A DNA stretch of 64,000 bases, taken from NCBI GenBank assembly GCA_021904315.1, contig CM038917.1, positions 5,130,041-5,194,040 on the forward strand, written 5' to 3'. Both the position numbers and the translations under genes were made by a program. Positions 22,800-34,210 of the stretch are shown here, in pieces. The stretch is from Sphagnum magellanicum (lineage: Eukaryota > Streptophyta > Sphagnopsida > Sphagnales > Sphagnaceae). Under the pieces are notes generated by a model. That model ran no database searches. It saw nothing but the letters and a program-made list of their open reading frames with translations, and was not told where the DNA came from. Position 1 is the stretch's first letter; each line of letters opens with the position of its first letter.

Positions 22800-24597
22800 A
22801 TGGCAGGGGTTGAGGAAAAGGATGTCAGTGGCGTGGAAGAAGAGAAAGCGACTCCATCCACAGCTCCAGATGCAGCGGCAGCAACAGCAGGAGGAGAAGA
22901 AGAAGAGGCTGGGAAACATGGTGATGAGGAGGATACTGGAGCACAGATTGCTCCGATCGTGAAGCTGCAGGAAGTGAGTATCAGTACTGGAGAGGAGAAT
23001 GAAGATGTTCTTCTTGACATGTGAGAGCCCTAATCTTTTGTCACAGACCTGAAACCTGAAGTGCTGCAAAAATTCTTGTGTGTAAGCGGATGGATTGCAA
23101 GCTCTGTTCTGTATATCTCATGTTTTTAGGGTTTGGTTGTGGCGTTTGTTTGTTGCAGCAAGGCAAAGCTGTATCGGTTTGATAAGGACGGTACACAGTG
23201 GAAAGAACGTGGAGTCGGCCAGGTGAAACTGCTACAACATCAGCAGACTAAGAAAGTTCGCTTGCTCATGAGACAAAGCAGGACCCTGAAGATTTGTGCC
23301 AATCACGCGGGTGAGAGTTCTCTCCAGCCCTCACAAGTGAATGAACCTCAGGATTGTAGCTATTATTTTGGCACAATATCAAAGCTGTGAAGCAATTTCC
23401 CTCCACAATTGTTTGGTAAGTGCAGTTGGCTTTAGCTGAACTAATTGAGGTCAGATGTAGGATTTGGTTATGTCTGGCTGCCTTGTGACTCAACAAGATG
23501 GACCCTATGTATGTGGGTGCTTAATCACTCCACCTCTTTGGTGCATATGCTTGAATTTGGATATCAAAATTGATCTTGATCGATAAGTGAGAGTCATATC
23601 AGCAAATCCAAGCTGAAAATCATGAATTATGGTTTTGCTTTGTTTTGCTGATCGGTCATTGCTTGCACAGGTGAGCTTGACTTAGGTTTCAAGCATTATC
23701 CTTTGCCATTCACAAACAGGTTTTCAGACTTAATTTTCCTGGATCACCCACTTACTTTTGGTCTACAAAGACAGTCATCTGGTAGCAGTTGATGGATTAC
23801 TCAATACTATCATTGATCTGGTGCTGCAGTGCTAGCATCCACCACCTTGCAAGAGCATGCTGGGAGTGACAAAGCATGGGTGTGGCATGCCCCTGACTAC
23901 TCAGATGGGACACTGAAGGAGGAGCTTTTCTGCATCCGGTTTGGCAGCATTGAAAGTAAGTGTGGTTTACTTTCCCATTTGATTTTTTTCCTATTTCCAA
24001 CCCCTGTGTCTTTTTTATTTGCATTTTGGACTGTAGAGAATGAATGGTCATTGCAGTTGTCAACATAGTTTAGTTAGGGCTAGCAGGTAACAGCTCATGT
24101 TCTCAATCACTGCTTTTCTGGAGACTGTGCTAGAAGCACCTAGGATATTTTCATTTTGTTGATAGCTTGTGGGATTCCTCTTTCACTTAGTTTTGCCAGA
24201 GTAGACAAGATCTGAAGTTTCTAAGTGAGCAGCTGTAATATTTTCTTTGGGGATCTCTCTTTTATTCCAATGTACTGTTGTTGGAACATGTAGATCCTGT
24301 TGACTTTGATAGGACAAGAGTGCTTGCTGTTCTTGTCTTTATAGTGTTGTCAGTGGGGTTTTGTTTGGATGTGCCTCTTTCTGACATTGACTGTGGTTTT
24401 CTTTTGTTTTAGGTGCACAAAAATTCAAGGATGCATTTGAATCAGCCCAAGAAGAGGTATCTTTGAAGTCAGAGAAAGATGAAGAGGCTGCAGATGCAAC
24501 AGCTGGACTTCTTGACAAGTTGAAGGTGAAGGGGGAATCAAAGGATGAGGCTGCTGCTGTTGTGGGCAATGAGGCAAGTGATAGTAAAGACGATTAA
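22800..24597 (+). CDS. RANBP1: Ran-binding protein 1 (RanBP1), 227 aa, four exons
   Basis: RanBP1 binds Ran-GTP through its RanBD and stimulates RanGAP, releasing Ran-GTP from importins and exportins at the cytoplasmic side of the nuclear pore. Exons are 22800-23020, 23159-23310, 23830-23955 and 24413-24597. All introns are GT-AG, and the joined 684 nt end in TAA. Residues 1-65 are acidic and alanine-rich, as usual. The RanBD begins at about residue 50 ([10 protein letters not shown]). It continues through [71 protein letters not shown] and [16 protein letters not shown]. The C-terminal tail is charged (Lys/Glu/Asp) and holds LLDKLKVK, where a leucine-rich export signal often lies. The leader is CT-rich. 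Length agrees with plant RanBP1 (about 220-230 aa). Confidence 0.95.
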
Positions 24598-25442
24598 TGG
24601 GTAGAACAGTGCATTTTTGGGTGATGTAAAGGTAGTTATAAATTGAGCAAAGATGCCCATTTTGGGTCTGTGGGTTTTCAATAGAATTGAAGGAGTGCCC
24701 TGCCTTTAAAATCTTGGGGATAGGGGTGCTTCCTGCCGTGTTGGTCCACCATCCAAACTGAATACTCTTAGAAATGTCAGATTCATTCTCCAATGTTATC
24801 CCCAGGGTTACATGTGACATCCTTCCTTTTGTGTGTTGGGAAATGGAAGGTCCTTTAATCCAGGTAATCTGGGAAAGGGGGCTGGTGGAGTTGAGAAGTT
24901 GCTTGGCTTTCCACTTTTCTTCCTGTGTTCTTCACAACCTTTCCAATGGTGTTTAAATTCATCCTCTGAAAGCTTTCCATACTTTCCCCAGGTTTTATCT
25001 TTGCTGTTCACTAAGTTCCTATGTCTCCTATGTTTCCCAAAAAGTTTGCGATTATGGCCTCAAAGTTGTAAATGAGTTTCCACATAATCCTGCTAATCAG
25101 GGGTTATGAAATCATGTGTTTATATAGTCAGAATCCTTTACTAAGTACAAAAATCAGACATAGACCATGTGGCAAATCTTTCTTTTAAAGGAGTGAATTA
25201 AAACATTCACAGTGATGATTTGGCATTAGAATAGATATGTGAACATCATGATGATGATGATGATTATCTAAGGGCTCTTTAGATTCAAATATTCGTGTGG
25301 TGGATGGGTTGTGCCTCACCAATTTGACCTGGTTTTAGGAAAGATCAAAACTTGGATGCAATTTCTTCCCACTTCATTGGAATTTCTTAAGCAGCAGATG
25401 GTTCAGTAAAGTGAAAGATCTAAGAGCTTGCATCATTATCAA
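24598..25442. other. 3' flank of RanBP1
   Basis: Probably contains the RanBP1 3' UTR in its first 200-300 bases. No further coding or RNA feature was recognised. A short GAT repeat lies at 25248-25264. Confidence 0.4.
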
Positions 25443-25860
25443 TACTAGTGTGGCTTGTGCTGTTGGCCCAAGTGTTACCATGTCCTCAACTGATTTTTCC
25501 TTCCAAACCTGGATTTTTGGAATTTATTTGAATTTTCAGCCTAAAAACCAATATCTTCCATTTTCTGAATCTTACCAAATAAATTCCATGAAATCCTGCT
25601 CGGCAAGATCTTTCCAACAACACCAAAGGCACATTCCAATTCCTTTGAAATTTTCAGCTACAATTTAATTTAATTTACAGTGAAGAAATCATTCAATATT
25701 CAAGAACTTTTGCACCCGAAGCCCAAATGCCATGGAACCAAAGCCCACGGACCCCTCCTCCCTCCAAAGACACCAAAAACACAATTTGAAGCATCCCAGT
25801 TGATGGACCTCATAGCTACTAAACAAAACAAACTATCTTCTTTCATAGATAGATGTACAG
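25443..25860 (-). repeat. Dispersed element, copy 2 (inverted partner of 5822-6272)
   Basis: Its reverse complement runs from ACATCTATCTATGAAAGAAG through AACTGGGATGCTTCAAATTG, TTCTTGAATATTGAATGATT and GGAAAAATCAGTTGAGGACA to AACACTTGGGCCAACAGC and CACACTAGTA. It has one unit where copy 1 has seven. Sequence identity is high enough to align by eye, with many point differences and small indels, so the copies are not very recent. Confidence 0.85.
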
Positions 25861-27054
25861 GCCAGGGATGCATGTCTGTTGAGCCACTCCAATTTTTGCC
25901 AGGGAGGTTGGGAGGGATGGACTAAGTTTGTAAGAGGGAAGGGTAGGTTTATGGGTAATAGCAATGAGCAGAGGTGTGTTTTGAAGAAGGAAGATTCTGT
26001 CACAAATTCCTTGTGTTTTTTTTTAAAAAGGAAATTGGAAAGGAAAAAAACAAAGAAGATTCTAAAAATTTGCCATGATTTGTGAAAGTGTGCTTCAGCT
26101 ATTTTTACTTTCATATTTTGAATATAATCAAATTTGGCTAAATAAATATTCTTCTCAATGATGATCACCACTTGAGCAACATCACAAAATTGGGGAAAAA
26201 AAAAAAAACATTGGTCATTCATCACTCATGGGCTGGTGTTGAGTCCATTAACACCATACTAGCTATTTTAAGACTTAAACTTACTTCTTTGTGAAGATTT
26301 TATGTTAAACTAACATTCGTTTAAAATTAAGCTATCGCCCATTTAACATCGGATGCCACCTTGGGATGCCATCTAGATTTTCATTTAACATTGATTTAAC
26401 ATCAAGTGTGAATGCACCATTAAGTAGGCTAGTAGCAATAGAAACATAAATGGAGGAGAGAGAGACTTACCTTCTTAGCCTATAAAAGCACAATTTGGGG
26501 CTTTGCATGTTCAAAAACTTTGACATGTGTAAAGGCAACCATCGATTATAAATTGTTATGCATTACAACTTGATGTCCTTAGTGATGATCATCATGTGTG
26601 CAAAGCTGTGCATTTCAAGTAGGAGAAGTAAAAAGGGGTGGTGTCACACAAGTTGGTCAGGTCTATCTATTGAACACTTTTACATGACAATTGTGTCTTT
26701 TCTGCTTATTGTAGATAGGTCCTCTGTGAAAAGAGAGAGACACCGGAGATGATTACCCACTAGGCAATTGTATTGTAAATAAGAGCCTCTCTCTCTCTCT
26801 AGCATGGAGCTAGAGCCCATCCCCCATGATGATGATCATCACACTAGGTCGGTTCTATTCTATTCTATTGTGTGTAGAAAACATTACCTATGTAGACCAA
26901 AGTTGATCCGTGTCAATATAACAATATCCAACAAAAAGTTGTGTCTTTTCAACAACCTTAATTGGTGCATTCCATAGTACATTATGGTATATAGATGGAA
27001 CATTGCACTTTGAACCCTAAATTTAAACCTTTGGCCGTAGATTGGTTATACATA
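25861..27054. other. AT-rich intergenic DNA
   Basis: Nothing recognised as coding. A short CT microsatellite lies at 26787-26800 and a 13-base poly-A at 26196-26208. Confidence 0.4.
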
Positions 27055-27210
27055 GACTTTCTAGTCTAAGTGGTTGGGACAAGTCGCCACCTTGCAATTG
27101 GTTGTGGGTTCAACTTCCTACCAAGCCATGTTATCTAGATCAAACAACTAAGCCATAGCAAGGGTCATTGAGTGAGTAAATGGATCTCCCCCAAAAAAAA
27201 GAAAAATTAA
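27055..27210 (+). mobile_element. SINE-like, tRNA-related segment
   Basis: TAGTCTAAGTGG (27062-27073) fits the RNA polymerase III A box. GGTTCAACTTCC (27107-27118) fits a slightly diverged B box (GGTTCRANNCC), at a tRNA-like spacing. The segment runs into CCCCCAAAAAAAAG near 27188-27201, a possible A-rich tail. I could not find target-site duplications, and it does not fold as a tRNA. Confidence 0.45.
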
Positions 27211-29230
27211 AACAAAATTTGCAAACCTAGTGTGTAAATATGGGGGAAGATAATCCATACTACCAAGGGTTGGTTAGTGAGGAAATTGATCACCAAAAAC
27301 AAAACAAAATTTGGTGACCTATTGTTAAGAAGGGGTGGGGAAGAGTGTGCAACAAGTGTGACATTGCACTTGTTCCAAATTCTACAACATGTCCACCTTC
27401 TAAAGGAAATGGTAGCCTTTGAAAAGTGAGGATTGAGAGTGAGAAGGCACCCCCCAATAAAAGTTCAATTAATATAAAGTTTTGCATCATTCTTCTTTGG
27501 GGGCGGTTGGGTTTGGGCTAAAGGATTGATAATAAGCTCTTCTTTTGTGGAACCAAAAAAACAAGAAGATCATGGTGTTCAGAACTACCTCATGTGGTTG
27601 TGCCATCATCATAATCATCATGTGTTATAATGGCTATGCACTCACTACCATAGTTCATCATGCATGATTCCAAGCCAATAAGTTAATAGCATTCCATGTC
27701 AAGTTGCAACTTCTTTCCTTTCTTTCTCTAAAGAGTCTTTTAAATCACATTACTAACACCAACAACAAAAGAATCAACAAAAAGAAATTTATACACTATA
27801 GAATATCTAAAAACTAAAAAAAAAAAACCCATTATTATTATTATTATTATTGAAATAAATAATCGATTATTATTATTTTTTTAAAAACCACAAGAACACA
27901 AGACACTTTCCAATGAAGGTCCCCTGCAAATCATGTTAACTCACATTAGCTAGGTAAGTTAGCCACCTTGGTTTTATTAGTTGAAACTTTTACCAAAGAT
28001 TTGTTTTTCATGTGTAATCTTCGAATCCAATAGTTGGATTTGTAGTCTCATTCATGGACTAGTTGTCTAACTAAGTCATCAAATAGAGATTTGGCAAGCA
28101 CTAAATAGGTGTAACAAATTAAATGTAGCCTTGAACTTGTTTGTAGTTGTAGGAGAATGCTTAGCAATAAAATTATTTTTGAAACTAAAAATTTAAAAAA
28201 ATAAAATTGTGCTAAACATTTTAACTATGTTCTTTGCATCCTTTTTTCATTTTATTTATTTATTTTTTTGATTTTTTTTGTGGTTTAACTATCTTCCTTG
28301 CACTCTTTTTTCAAGGGAAAAAAAGGAGAAAAATCGCCCCCTTCAGCTCAAAGCTTCAATTCTTTTGTCAAATCGTCATTTTCTTCCACAAACATATGAA
28401 AAACAAGAATGTAGTTCTCAAGCAAGTTTGCATTGGAGAAGATGTGGGCTTGCAACTTCCCTGGGGGGAGGAGACTGAACCAAGTTTTTGAGGGCAACTT
28501 CTTCGACTAAGTTGTGCAAGGAGGAACGGAACTTGGGGTACACACTTGACATGAGAAAAGTTCCCCAAAAGTTCCTTTGGGCCCACTTCTTTGGTGAAGT
28601 TGCCCAAAGGAAAAAAAAAGAAAAAGAAAAAGACAAAAAGAAAAGGGTTGAGACAAGTTCTATATGGAAAAGGGGAATTGTGGCTCAATGTTTTTTATTT
28701 GGGAACTCACGAATGAATTTAAAGTTCCCTAAGGGGACATGGTTTTTTTTTTTTTTTTTTTTGCATTGAGCAATAGAGGAGGAACATGGGGGGCCCATTC
28801 CACTCCGGAATGTGGTGAGCTTGGTAGGGCAAGCTGACTTCTTTGGTAGGTAGGTAGGTAGGTAGGTAGGTAGGTAGGTGGTAACATGTTCTTTTGAGGC
28901 TTGATTTTTTCTTGGCGAAATTTGGCCATTTTTTTGACATATAGCCTAAATTGGGGAAATTTTGGAAATTTTGGTTTTTCTAGTGTAATTTCCACTACTT
29001 TTGGTCTTTCTGGATCACCTTGGCTGGATGGGAAAGAGAGCCAAAAAAAAAAAAAGACAAAAAGACAAAAAATTATAAAAAATTATTTTAAAAAAAAAAA
29101 CTCAAGTGGGCACGTGAAAAAGACTAATAATACACTTAACTACAGGCCCACTTAAGTACCACACACACGCTTCTCGCCTAGTACCACTAGGTACTGCGTA
29201 GTTGCCCAGGTCTGGTTTGTTTGTTCATCA
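27211..29230. other. AT-rich intergenic DNA with microsatellites
   Basis: No gene seen. (ATT)n occurs at 27832-27850. A GGTA/AGGT microsatellite of about nine units lies at 28843-28880, and a poly-T of 21 bases at 28742-28762. Reverse-strand frames at 28368-28995 are built from these simple repeats. Confidence 0.45.
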
Positions 29231-30470
29231 GTAACCGGGCCTGGTCTAGTCTGGTCTGGTCTGGTCTGTACCTGGCCTGTACCTGCCCTTCCCCTCCTTG
29301 TCTCTCTCTCTCTCTCTCTTTTGCTGCTCGCTCTCGCTCGCTTCTTCATCTTCTCTAGAACGCAGTCTCCTCTCTACTCCCTCTTTCTTTCCTTCCTTTC
29401 CGTCTTCGCTTCCTCTCAATTGCCCGTTTCTCTTCATTCCACATACTTGCGTTTTCGGTCTTGGAGTTTCGGGACCAGTGTAATCAATCGTTAGGGAACC
29501 TACGTTGTCGGCATCGCTGGGAAACGCTGGTCTCGGATCATCACAAGTCAGGGTAGACTGACTGTCTCTCGATTCTTTCTCTGTTTTGTTTTTTGTTTTT
29601 TGTTTCTTTTTCTGCGGGGATTTCTTCTTTGTGTTTGTGTTTGTTTGTTTATTTTTGTTTTTAGGGCTCCAAACTTTCGTCATTGTTGTATGGTTTGTAT
29701 TTCGTTTTGTTTTGCGGTTGTTTTTGAGAGCTTGTTTCGAGAGAGCTTGTCTTGTTTTGTTTTGTTTTGCTTTTTAAGTTTTGTTTCTTAGTTATCCAGT
29801 AAGGAACTGATGGGATCGGTTAAGCGATTCTCTCTAATATGATCACATACTAGCTGGTTTTCGGGTTAGTTTCTTCTACTTTCTATGTAGAACAGTGGGG
29901 GTTTTTTCTGTTTTCGATCGATACGCCATGACGTGCGATCTTGCTTTGATTTGGAGTTTTGCAAATCGTTTGTGATTCTTCGTGGTGTATGGAATGCTTC
30001 TCGCAATTTTTAAAATTTTATTCTCCTTCGCGGTTATGTTCATATGAAGTACATCTGTAGTAGCCGCAAATTTTGCAGAAGTCGGCGGAGCTGTAAAAAG
30101 GAGCAGCGTTAATCCGTTAGACACATTCTTCTTCTTGTGCTCGATTTTTTTTTCCCTCTGTTTTCTTGAAAAGCTTCAAGCTACTTGATGCCAGCGGGTG
30201 CACTACCGAAGTGGGGCTGCAAGTCCCTGCCGAGCGCACATGGTGGCATGTTATTGCCGGGACTGTACTTTGTGTTCGGAGATATGATCTCTTGGTACCT
30301 AACTCCCAACAAAGGAGACAAACTACTGCCTACTGTAAAGGGTTTCACGGCCAGCTCTCTTTTTCTCTTGGTGAAGCCAGCCCCTTCTTTGGTCTGTTCA
30401 ACTTTGCTTGCCCCAGTGCTGCTGTGAGTAGACTTCAAGGAGGCCGGAACAAAGAACAAGAGAGAGACTG
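29231..30470 (+). promoter_or_regulatory. Upstream and leader region of the ARGOS-like gene
   Basis: This is a GC-richer island after AT-rich DNA. It holds CTGGT/CTGGTCT repeats at 29240-29270, a TC-rich stretch at 29300-29345 and a T/G-rich segment at 29580-29780 that could be a 5' UTR intron. An ATG frame of 79 codons (30188-30427) lies upstream of the main ORF and is listed separately. Exact transcript boundaries cannot be read from sequence. Confidence 0.4.
30188..30427 (+). other. Upstream ORF of 79 codons before the ARGOS-like gene
   Basis: ATG at 30188 opens MPAGALPKWGCKSLPSAHGG and runs to TGA ending at 30427, 43 bases before the ARGOS-like ATG. No domain is recognised. If the leader is unspliced here, ribosomes would meet this frame first, so it could dampen translation of the downstream gene. 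It may equally be intron or chance. Confidence 0.3.
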
Positions 30471-30668
30471 ATGGTTTGGTTTACCTGCACATCTGTGATA
30501 CTTTTGATAACCCTAACGGTCATGCTACTAGTACTTCCTGTTGCTTTACCACCGCTACCTCCCCCGCCACCAGTGCTGATGCTCATCCCTGTAGTCATCT
30601 TGGTTTTGCTGCTGGTCCTTGCTGTCTTGCCAGCCGGATTCAATGGCGTTGTGGTTGGGTATCTATGA
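30471..30668 (+). CDS. ARGOS/OSR-family small membrane protein, 65 aa, organ-size regulator
   Basis: ARGOS, ARL and OSR proteins are small ER-associated membrane proteins that promote organ growth and lower ethylene sensitivity in flowering plants. This ORF has the family hallmark, two hydrophobic helices (about residues 8-25 and 35-53) joined by a proline hinge LPPLPPPPPVLMLIPV (residues 26-41). At 65 aa it is shorter than Arabidopsis ARGOS (about 106 aa) and lacks a long N-terminal extension, so it is nearly the bare OSR domain. The start is the first in-frame ATG (30471). No intron is needed. A 79-codon upstream frame may affect its translation. The call rests on the proline hinge and helix layout, not on long identity. 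A different short proline-rich membrane peptide is the main alternative. Confidence 0.7.
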   Translation: MVWFTCTSVILLITLTVMLLVLPVALPPLPPPPPVLMLIPVVILVLLLVLAVLPAGFNGVVVGYL

Positions 30669-33600
30669 AGAAGAATTCTGGTTTGTTCACTCTCCTTCAC
30701 CTTCCTTTTGCAAAATTATTTGGTGAATTCAGTGTGAAAGCTCTGGCAGAATTGCACAGAAGTCAGTTTTTTGCTGCTTTCTACATCTTCTGGACTGGAT
30801 TTACCTCCCACTCACACGCACACATTACACCAAATGAGTTGTGGGTTGCAGTGAACTCAAGGAGAAAGTACTTAGTACTTACCTATCATCTAATCAGAGA
30901 TTGTGGAACATGGAAACACTTGATATCTTGAGACAACCTTACAATTAGGTGTCAGCAATGTGCATTGGATGATAGGTCCTTGAATGATAGCAACATCTGC
31001 AGATAGGGGGTGGAAGTGTGGAAGTGTGGAAGTGCCTAGACTTTGAGTGAAGTCATAGGGCTGACTACTCATGGTGTCTGCATTGTTTCTTCTATGGACT
31101 CTTGCTATGCAGCATAACTATGGTGGCCTGTTCGTGGGAATGCCATGCTTCTATATGTTTTTCATTTTCTTTCATCAAGGCAAGTTTAGAAGGATATCAT
31201 GTGCTTACTTTACGATTTCTATTGTTCTGCAGGCTTGTCTCTCAATGAGCACTTTGAGAGGAAGATTTTTGCATCACAGTTTTCCTGTGGACCAATGTGG
31301 TATTCCCCTTTCCTGCAATTTTTCCCATCTGTTGATGCTACTAGTTGTATGCATTGGGAGGGGTTCGCAAGGTAGGGATGGATTAGAGGGTTGGTTCTAT
31401 TCACAATCCACAGAGAAAGAACCCAGAAAGATTGCCAAGTGATGATCTCCAACATGTGGAGCAAAGTAGCTTATAATGCCTTGTGGTTTCAATAGTAGAT
31501 AATTGACCAGGCACATAGATCAGAGAATCACATTGTTAGCTGTGAAGTTTGAACTAAGAATTTGGCAACTTTTGAAATGAAGGTGTCCTATCTTGCAGGT
31601 GGGGACAAGTGGTGGGATCAAGCTCAAAATGCTCCTTCTATTGTCCTTGCTTCAATATGCAGTTGAGGTCCATGCTAAAATGTTCAATTCAGTAGAAATT
31701 TGAACAAAGTAACCAGTTTAGTTCAGTTCATTGATAAACACACCAAGAAACCTTAGCTTACACTCTCTCAATTCAGTTTACAAGGAGCCATTGCAAGTCA
31801 CGAGCCCCTATTCTCATTGAGGAGAAACCTTCAGAATCAATTTGCACAGGTGACATAACTGCATTCTTCCACCCATGGTTCATAAATACTGTTGGGTGTA
31901 GGTCTGTACTCTTTACTCTAATCAGAACCCAACTTGGGCTTCTTGAATTTCAAATTGTCTCCATGAAAATGTACTTGTCATGCTCACTCTGCGAATGTTG
32001 TGAGTCTCAATCTGCAGCTTTTGCTGATGTTCTACTGCTCAGCATCCATCTCAATTCTGTTGTTGCTGCTTGGCATTTTGATCCAAGTCCTTGGACAGTT
32101 GGTAGCATGCAGAGAACAGTAGAATTCCCTGCTGCTTGTAGGTCCCCATTCTCAAGCTTTCAGCTCTCCAACAAAGAATGTGAAGCTGGAAAGCTTTGCT
32201 GGGCAATGTATGGATAGGCAAATTTCTTCTTCTTCTTCATGGAAGCAAAGCAACTGCCCTGAAATTTACAAGTAATGAATCAGTGAGTTGGAAACTGAGT
32301 CTGGAGTCTGGACCAGTTTCCAACAACTTTCCAAGATTTTTTTGTCATTGTAAGTGTTGTTTCCAATGTGGCAGAGACTCAGGAATGAGGCATCAGTGTC
32401 TGGAGCTTTTTTTCTCCTGCAGCTTTCAAGATCTTTTGTACTTACTTTCATTCACACCCTTCTCTCATCTCTTTAATCTGCATCTCTAAGCACAGCTGCT
32501 GCTGCTGCTGCGGGGAGCTGGAGCAAACTTGGAATTTTCTTCTAAGCATCTTGTTTTAGAATGTTTCTTGTCTCACAAGGGTTTCTTGAGCACTTGTCCA
32601 ATTTTGTAGAAGACCAAACACTGTGCTCTTTGGCAGGATGAGGAGCTTCTTGAGAGGCCAACACACACCAACTCAAGAAGAAGTCAATATGGAGCAGCCT
32701 ACTTCATCATCACCTGCTTCAACAGGGTCTCAACTCTCAAACAGGCTTATCCCAATTCCCCTTCACTGTGCCAGCTGCTTCTTGGATATGAGTCTGTCAT
32801 CCCCTTGGTGGACAAACTTTTAAGACATCTTCTTACAGTTGGGGAGTGCTGCTGCCACTCTTGACTTACCACAGGAGTTCTTCTCCTTGGTCTCTTGAGG
32901 AAAGCTAGGCTGCTCCTGGTCTCTTATGTCAGTATTGTCATGTCCACAGTCTATTTCTCACAAGACTTTCATTCTGCTTCTGATCTCCCCTCATCAAAAC
33001 TAGGTTCCCAGCACCCTTTTTCTCAGAGGATTTCTTGAAAGATTTTTTTTGCTAGTATTTTATTTAAATCCAGCTTTCAGAAGAGAATTCCTTGCTTCTT
33101 CTTCTGGCAGGCATCTCCAATCTTTCCATCTGAAAGTGTTTGTGATTCTTCCAAGGCTTTTTCAATCTTCCACTTTTCTATTTCCCACAATCTTCCACTC
33201 ACAATGAGATTCTTCAGGATCCTCCAGTTGGCCTTTGCTTTTGCAATCCTCAGTGACGTTAGTGTTGTTGGATTCTGTTGGTCTTAGTGCCACATCTCAG
33301 TGGCCTGATTGCAATGCATGGAAGTCCTGCACTGGTGTCTCCTCTCCTCTCCTTTTCTTTTTCTTTTTTCTCCAATCGTGGTTTCTTTTCTTCTGCATTT
33401 CATGATTTTTCATGTATTGCACATTTTCACACTGAATGATGGAAGGGCTTCTCATAAGTCACTTCAGGTTTGGAAAGAACACAGTTTCAGATTTAAAGTG
33501 TCTGTGTGGGACAGCTGATTTGTTATAAGAGGAATCAATATTAGAAGGTTGCTGTAAGTTTATTATAGCAAGCTTGACTGATGACCAGGAACTCACACAC

Positions 33601-34170
33601 CAAAAATATGTGCTGAAAAATATCCTTGGAATGAAAGTGCAGCTTGTCCTCAGTGAAACTTTACTTCCAAAAGTGTGCTGCATGCATGCTTGCAAACATT
33701 TGTGGGATTTTGTGGGGTCTAAATTTGGTGTGTTGTTTTATATGGAGACCGTTGTAGGACACTGGTGCAAACAAGAGCATCTGGGAAGCTCTCAACAATG
33801 AAGACAATTCTTTTCCATAGCAGGGTGCCTCTATTGACCAAGAAAATGAACATGGTAACAGCACTTGCTCATATCTTCCCTTTGCATAGTGTCCAATTCC
33901 ACCTAAATGGCTTAACTTGCGAAGATCACACATAGAGAACTTGAAGTTCAAGTTCATTATGATTTCAATTGCATAAATGAATACACCCTTAGGTTTTATC
34001 AAGTGGCATTGATTGGTGAGAAAAGTCTTGATTTGATGATAACAGAATTTTACAAATTGAAAGCATATTTCACGATCCCCTTATGTTTGTCATCAAAAGC
34101 TTCTCAACAACATGTCAAGTTCTCAAAATTAAAATACAACTTGGAAATTTTAGAAGTTATTTCTTTTGAT
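30669..34170. other. Unassigned region, moderately GC-rich at first
   Basis: Several open frames (31071-31442, 31963-32217, 32623-32823, 33574-33801) were inspected. None shows a domain, and their codon patterns look non-coding. A (GCT)n run lies at about 32494-32511. The composition to about 33500 is less AT-rich than the flanks, so a non-coding transcript or a decayed gene is possible. Confidence 0.35.
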
Positions 34171-34175
34171 TTACA

Positions 34176-34210
34176 TTCTCTCTCTCTCTCTCTCTCTCTC
34201 TCGCTCTCTC
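34176..34210. repeat. (CT)n microsatellite
   Basis: About 17 CT units with one CGCT interruption. Confidence 0.95.

Noticed and set aside
22563..23069. 168-codon minus-strand frame, Arg/Ser/Lys-rich
   Set aside because: It is antisense to the RanBP1 leader and exon 1, and its length comes from CT-rich and GAA-rich composition.
30166..30471. 101-codon plus-strand frame ending in an overlap with the ARGOS-like ATG
   Set aside because: It contains no ATG (starts at TTG), so the tempting stop-start overlap is not evidence for coupled translation.
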